Shown piece by piece: positions 10,601-12,301 of a DNA stretch of 12,301 nt. Below the pieces are notes generated by a model. It searched no databases. It was not told the DNA's origin and saw only the letters and a program-made list of their open reading frames with translations. Within the stretch, counting starts at the first letter, position 1. Every line of letters begins with the position of its first letter. The position numbers were made by a program, and so were the translations under genes. This DNA comes from Euperipatoides rowelli (lineage: Eukaryota > Onychophora > Udeonychophora > Euonychophora > Peripatopsidae), in the NCBI GenBank assembly GCA_003024985.2, contig PXIH01S0070021.1; one strand, 5' to 3'.

Positions 10601-11574
10601 CAGACTCACAGCCAGAGGATCAGCAGCAGCCAAGTTACCCACAGCTCATGGTCCAAAAGCAGCCACAGCTTCTCCAACTCAAGGTATCCTGTTCCACAAA
10701 AACCCTAGGNTAAGCTGAACATTACNATAATAATTATTACTGCCACACAAATAACTTTTCCCATAGTATTATCATAATTGTTGGGCTATTGCCCTTACCC
10801 ATATTTTGTCCCAATAATCTGTCCAAATATTATTATTGTCAGCAATAAAACATACATATGAAGATAACTATTTGTCTTAGTCTTTTCTCATGCTTGGTTA
10901 CCATTTCTGACTATCTCATGTTTTGTGGGGGGATTTTCTAAAATTTGACTGCAAACTCATTATAAGGTTAGGCATTGGCTCTTGCTCTCACCAGCAAGAA
11001 GCAATTCCTAATCAGTAATCAGTGTTCTTCGTACATTACGAAGCCACAAATTACATAATTTTGCAAAAATTTAAAAGTACAGTAACTTCAACCTTTCCCT
11101 CTTCTTCTTCTCTTCCTTTCTTTTCCATTTGTTTTCAGAGCCTCTCCTTTTCTCTTTCTTTTTCCGCTTGACTTAATTCCCTGTAGTGTGGCCACCATGA
11201 TAAGGAAGAAATTATAACGGGGTTTTGAACATACAGTGAGTGAAATTAATCAGTGCTTCACTTGTACAGTTTTAAAAATATATATACAGTAAATAGAAGA
11301 CAAAATTGACTGTCCAATCTAAGCCTGGACAATTTTTTTTGTCACCACATTAAATTACCAAATCAATGAGCTAAAGATGCATAACTTTGAAAAACAAAAA
11401 ATATTCACTAACATCAAAGAAAAAAAAAATGATTGAGAAAAAAAAGCTAGGGTTCATTTCTTAAATGAAAGACTAACCTTTATCACCAGCAGTAATGACA
11501 TACAAATTATTTGCTTTAACATTTAGACTTGGATAAGCTTTGCCTTCAGGTATTATCATCATAGATTCTATTGC
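1401..11574 (-). CDS. TBL3: TBL3/UTP13 WD40 protein, middle part, five exons (partial at both ends)
   Basis: The coding parts are 11478-11574, 5981-6210, 2427-2627, 2239-2345 and 1401-1605, joined on the minus strand. They give 280 continuous residues with no stop and GT/AG at every junction. Repeated WD40 signatures are visible, such as GHNDEVLDL, GHSDIILAL, DCTVRLW, GHTSPVTSI, SGSEDQTLKIW and AHDKDINSV followed by SPNDKLIATGS. From recall of the family, the order and wording match vertebrate TBL3 (Utp13 in yeast), covering about residues 270-550 of about 800, that is the end of the first propeller and much of the second. TBL3 belongs to UTP-B, with PWP2, WDR3, WDR36, UTP6 and UTP18. UTP-B binds the 5' external transcribed spacer of pre-rRNA in the nucleolus and is needed for the early cleavages that release 18S rRNA. 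The N-terminal exons and the C-terminal Utp13 domain lie outside the window. I am confident of the family and less sure of the exact edges without transcripts. Confidence 0.93.
1606..2238 (-). other. TBL3 intron D-E, 633 bp
   Basis: Phase-2 intron, GTAAGA to TTGCAG on the minus strand. It is low-complexity A+T-rich DNA with a 19-base A run at 2188-2206. No gene, structured RNA or transposon end is recognised. Confidence 0.8.
2239..2345 (-). CDS. TBL3: TBL3 exon D
   Basis: This 107-bp exon encodes 35 residues plus two bases of an Arg codon. It begins DCTVRLWLMNEESSLV, which is the closing D-x-x-V-R-x-W strand of the blade started in exon C. It then opens the next blade with IAQGHTSPVTSISCT. 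The acceptor is AAATTGTAG and the donor AAG then GTAAGA, a near-consensus site, leaving a phase-2 intron of 633 bp. The split Arg codon restores the TRLKN-to-SGSEDQTLKIW strand at the exon E junction, which supports both splice sites. Confidence 0.93.
2346..2426 (-). other. TBL3 intron C-D, 81 bp
   Basis: A short phase-0 intron, GTTTGC to TTGTAG on the minus strand. It stands out because its neighbours in this gene are 0.6 to 5.3 kb. It contains an in-frame stop codon, so retention would truncate the protein. Confidence 0.85.
2427..2627 (-). CDS. TBL3: TBL3 exon C
   Basis: This 201-bp exon encodes exactly 67 residues (phase 0 at both ends). It contains two WD40 blade starts: FIGHNDEVLDLRIMG with strand VATNSPHIKVYTL, then LVKGHSDIILALEVF with strand VTLVSSSK, which joins DCTVRLW in exon D. 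These closely follow the family pattern at the matching position. The acceptor is CTTTATTTTTTAG. The donor is AAAG then GTTTGC, weak at positions +3 to +6 compared with the GTAAGA of exon D. The intron that follows is only 81 bp. Reading through it adds 18 residues and then meets an in-frame stop at about 2373. Confidence 0.93.
2628..2990. other. TBL3 intron B-C, right of exon C, no gene seen
   Basis: A+T-rich intron DNA next to the acceptor of exon C. Apart from a short C run at 2821-2827 nothing distinct is visible, and no coding or RNA gene is supported. Confidence 0.6.
2991..3243 (+). pseudogene. Non-LTR retrotransposon reverse transcriptase, C-terminal relic
   Basis: Two overlapping reading frames on the plus strand give a recognisable tail of a LINE-type polyprotein. 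In the frame of 3009 the translation includes RGCHNYNKHNKEK, like the TRGHNYKL stretch of these proteins. After a frameshift near 3090-3117 the frame of 3118 reads YRRIKQWNKLPFEVVNA and then NDFKNRLDRYM, before a stop at 3241-3243. A WNxLP, VVxA, FKxRLDxY pattern marks the very C-terminus of reverse transcriptases in CR1/Jockey-like non-LTR elements of many animals, from recall. The catalytic domain and endonuclease are not here. The copy is broken, lies in a TBL3 intron and is antisense to the host gene. Its 3' untranslated end probably follows but I could not define it. Confidence 0.72.
3244..3645. other. TBL3 intron, possible LINE 3' end then unassigned DNA
   Basis: The first part may be the untranslated tail of the LINE relic, but I see no terminal short tandem repeat or target duplication to mark its end. 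The rest is A+T-rich and unassigned. Confidence 0.4.
3654..4010. mobile_element. Non-autonomous hAT-like element, 357 bp
   Basis: Imperfect terminal inverted repeats of about 30 bp are visible. The left end is CAGTGGTAGTCAACCTGGTT and then CCTACCACCC. The right end on the other strand is CAGGGGTCATTAACC, a short variable part, and again CCTACCACCC. The flanking 8 bp, GTCTAACG (3646-3653) and GTATAATG (4011-4018), match at 6 of 8 positions, consistent with an old hAT target duplication. The interior is A+T-rich and carries no transposase. It lies in the B-C intron of TBL3 just left of an unexplained open stretch (4019-4260). Confidence 0.8.
4019..4260 (+). other. Unexplained open stretch next to the hAT-like element
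   Basis: From 4019 one plus-strand frame is open to a stop at 4184-4186 (55 codons). The same frame then stays open to a second stop at 4259-4261 (24 more codons). The translation is of mixed composition, including YIVKKICFGKDSQMK, VYFAMPCHLYR and, after the first stop, FYCSTRGDWHHASSMLRR. I recognise no family. It could be a relic of a transposon or gene fragment, or chance. Across the empty site of the hAT-like element the frame is also open upstream (see findings). It is antisense to TBL3. Confidence 0.3.
4261..5980. other. TBL3 intron B-C, right part, no gene seen
   Basis: A+T-rich intron DNA leading up to the exon B donor. It contains A and T runs (4981-4992, 5050-5061), an (AAT)n-like patch near 5328-5341, and several TACAGTA/TACTGTA heptamers (near 4507, 4734, 4832, 4890, 5309, 5752, 5850). 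A 106-codon minus-strand open frame at 5570-5890 has low-complexity Phe/Leu composition and no family match I can see. Confidence 0.6.
5981..6210 (-). CDS. TBL3: TBL3 exon B
   Basis: This 230-bp exon starts with GA, which completes a Gly codon, and then encodes 76 residues beginning ILRVWNSQSAQCVYSQ. The opening closes a WD blade. A polar, acidic loop follows (QKQEDNSTES to NDAPEQN), and then a divergent blade, ETVVVVTFERNILFYSLKDL, ending LKLFKQ. The acceptor is TTTGTTGCAG and the donor CAG then GTATGA, so the downstream intron is phase 0. The loop is a part of TBL3 that varies between species. An ATG that can be read upstream of the exon lies in the intron, in front of the acceptor, and is not a real start. 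Confidence 0.92.
6211..6479. other. TBL3 intron A-B, next to exon B
   Basis: A+T-rich intron DNA upstream (in gene direction) of the exon B acceptor TTTGTTGCAG. Nothing else is supported. Confidence 0.6.
6480..6890. repeat. GC-richer block, possible solo LTR or old repeat
   Basis: The composition shifts from A+T-rich to balanced between about 6480 and 6760. The block holds CCCC/GGGG inverted bases (6490-6504), a near-perfect 19-bp palindrome ACTCGACTATATAGCGAGT (6527-6545), a TATA-like GCTATAAATAA near 6597 and a run ending CTTAACA at 6890. Such features would fit a solo long terminal repeat or another old mobile fragment. I could not find matching 5-bp duplications or defined ends. No open reading frame of note is present. 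Confidence 0.3.
6891..8691. other. TBL3 intron A-B, central part, no gene seen
   Basis: A+T-rich intron DNA. Visible items are a 14-base A run near 7484, a C-rich plus strand at 7800-7880 of unknown origin, and a C13 run followed by (AC)6 at 8361-8388. The stretch 7000-7440 is less A+T-rich and may be an old repeat, but no ends or coding relic could be defined. Confidence 0.5.
8361..8388. repeat. C13 homopolymer followed by (AC)6 microsatellite
   Basis: Thirteen C in a row at 8361-8373, then AAA and six AC units (8377-8388). Runs like this are prone to length change and to sequencing error. Confidence 0.95.
8700..9828. mobile_element. Non-autonomous hAT element, 1129 bp
   Basis: The left end is CAGTGTTTGGGGAGTAG. 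The right end read on the other strand is CAGTGTTGGGTATG. Both are flanked by the perfect 8-bp duplication CACATTGG (8692-8699 and 9829-9836). The arms are filled with reiterated AGTAACTAGTTACTTTT-type units on both sides (about 8725-8870 and 9700-9810), which can fold on each other. CAGTGTTGGG ends with GTAACTAGTTAC subterminal units are typical of a hAT group common in fish and invertebrates, from recall. The interior of about 830 bp is A+T-rich, with no open frame long enough for transposase, so this copy is non-autonomous. A LINE-like tail near 9390-9485 may be nested inside it. It sits in the A-B intron of TBL3. Confidence 0.92.
9390..9485 (+). repeat. Possible LINE 3' tail nested in the hAT element
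   Basis: The sequence ends CACCAATAAAGATTGATTGATT, that is AATAAA followed by a short (GATT)n run. Many animal CR1/L2-type LINEs end in a short tandem tail of this kind. No coding part is seen and the left border is unknown, so this is only a suggestion. A similar GGCCAATAAAGAT occurs at about 11763-11775. Confidence 0.3.
9837..10195. other. TBL3 intron A-B, between hAT element and GC-richer block
   Basis: A+T-rich intron DNA with (AAT)n patches near 10076-10090, the double heptamer TACAGTATACTGTA (10166-10179) and an unresolved base at 10182. No gene is supported. Confidence 0.6.
10196..10710. repeat. GC-richer block of unknown origin, possible retroelement or exon relic
   Basis: The composition is clearly less A+T-rich than the surrounding intron. 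It includes a perfect 9-bp stem with a 5-base loop (CTTTAGGCC at 10222-10230, GGCCTAAAG at 10236-10244) and a TATA-like ACTATAAAAAGG at 10422-10433. Two plus-strand frames remain open near the right end. One runs from 10377 past 10700. The other has a Gln/Pro-rich segment (QPEDQQQPSYPQL, then QKQPQLLQLK) that stops just before 10715. I recognise neither. An old LTR, another mobile fragment, or an unrelated promoter with exon on the plus strand are all possible. Confidence 0.3.
10711..11477. other. TBL3 intron A-B, next to exon A
   Basis: A+T-rich intron DNA that includes a pyrimidine-rich tract at 11092-11166, purine-rich on the TBL3 sense strand, and the donor of exon A. No gene is supported. 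Confidence 0.6.
11092..11166. repeat. Polypyrimidine/polypurine tract, about 75 bp
   Basis: The plus strand is almost all C and T (for example CTTCTTCTTCTCTTCC), interrupted near 11128-11141. On the minus strand it reads as Lys/Arg-rich in more than one frame, as expected of any purine tract. Confidence 0.8.
11478..11574 (-). CDS. TBL3: TBL3 exon A (most 5' exon in the window)
   Basis: This 97-bp exon encodes 32 residues plus the first base of a Gly codon. It reads AIESMMIIPEG, then NNLYVITAGDK, and joins exon B to complete the WD40 strand ITAGDKGILRVW. The acceptor on the minus strand is a T-rich stretch ending in AATTAG. The donor is AAAG then GTTAGT, giving a phase-1 intron of 5267 bp. 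In the family, the matching segment follows the last blade of the first propeller and opens a new one with a short acidic linker. The preceding exon, expected to end in a strand like IIWDL, is not found between 11575 and 12301, so the upstream intron is at least 727 bp. Confidence 0.87.
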
Positions 11575-12301
11575 CTAATTAAAAAAAAAAAAAAGTGTTT
11601 TTACAAGATAAACAATTCCTTAATCTATAATCTACATGAGACATTCTCCCAAAGCATGAGGAATAGCTATTTATTTTTTTCAGTTACCCATATAAGTTAT
11701 TGTTTTAGTTATTTTTTTTTAGTTACAGTACACACTGTACATGCCCCATTTAAATATTGACTGGCCAATAAAGATATTTAAGATTTAATTTTTTCTAAGC
11801 TTTTAAAAACAATAAAATGTTAAAATAATTACTATTATTTCCTTCGTTAATCATGCCTAATATACTGTATTTGGATCTACAGTATCGTACATTTAAAATG
11901 TTGCTAAATCGGATCTCATGAACCCTGCAGAAAAATATATCAATTTTTGTAAACATGGAAGAAAAAATTGGGAAATTTTTAATTTTCTAAAAGTATAATT
12001 ATTTAGCATTAAAACTGTGGAAATATTTTTAAAATCGGTTAAGTTTTACTATTTTTCTTTAATTTTTTTTTTTAAAAAGTATCCTAAGCCTAAAATGAAA
12101 GTCAAACTGTGGAGTATAAAGTTTTGCTCCACACGGCAAACATACAGGAGAAACTGTGCACATTTTATGTGAATATTATATTACTGGTGTACTGGTGAAG
12201 TGTATTTAGTGAACTGGTGACATCAAAAATTAATGATGTTTGTTTAAAAAAAAACACATTTATGCATTATTTTGACGATTAGAACACTCTCTGGGGATTT
12301 T
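11575..12301. other. TBL3 intron upstream of exon A, no gene seen
   Basis: A+T-rich DNA beyond the acceptor of exon A. No minus-strand WD40 exon is found, so the preceding exon lies past the right edge. ACTGGTG is repeated three times between 12183 and 12219. Confidence 0.6.

Noticed and set aside
11191-11200. GCCACCATGA as a plus-strand start codon in good context
   Set aside because: The frame closes within a few codons (ATG ATA AGG AAG AAA TTA TAA).
11575-12301. Search for the TBL3 exon preceding exon A
   Set aside because: No minus-strand frame shows the expected WD40 strand ending, so I do not place an exon there.
1-12301. CRISPR arrays, operons, riboswitches or bacterial terminators
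   Set aside because: The spliced animal gene and eukaryotic transposons make these inapplicable, and no regular repeat-spacer array is present.

Overview
This window is animal genomic DNA. It is strongly A+T-rich (roughly 70% by eye) and has small exons in long introns, DNA transposons of the hAT class and a decayed non-LTR retrotransposon. Intron lengths, the transposon types and the metazoan-style WD40 protein point to an invertebrate, but I cannot name a phylum from the sequence. Single N bases at 1179, 10182, 10710 and 10726 are unresolved assembly positions.

Only one cellular gene is supported. It lies on the minus strand and is the middle part of the WD40 nucleolar protein TBL3 (yeast Utp13), a UTP-B subunit of the small-subunit processome that matures 18S rRNA. 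Five exons, read right to left, are 11574-11478, 6210-5981, 2627-2427, 2345-2239 and 1605-1401. They join in one frame across GT/AG introns (phases 1, 0, 0, 2, then 0) and encode 280 residues, about one third of a protein of about 800. The 5' exons lie beyond the right edge and the 3' exons beyond the left edge, so neither promoter, start codon nor stop is here.

The introns hold the rest. Bases 1-1400 carry a 379-bp non-autonomous hAT-like element (824-1202) with a G-rich block and an internal tandem repeat. The 633-bp (1606-2238) and 81-bp (2346-2426) introns are plain. The 3353-bp intron (2628-5980) carries a frameshifted C-terminal relic of a non-LTR reverse transcriptase (2991-3243, plus strand) and a 357-bp hAT-like element (3654-4010) next to an unexplained open stretch. 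The 5267-bp intron (6211-11477) carries two GC-richer blocks of probable old repeat origin (about 6480-6890 and 10196-10710) and an 1129-bp non-autonomous hAT element (8700-9828) with a perfect 8-bp target duplication. Bases 11575-12301 are A+T-rich with no exon recognised.

I see no sign of a new multi-gene system. The most unusual signals are a strong excess of the heptamer TACAGTA/TACTGTA across the non-coding DNA, three independent hAT insertions with recognisable target duplications in one gene, and a reading frame that stays open across the empty site of one of them.
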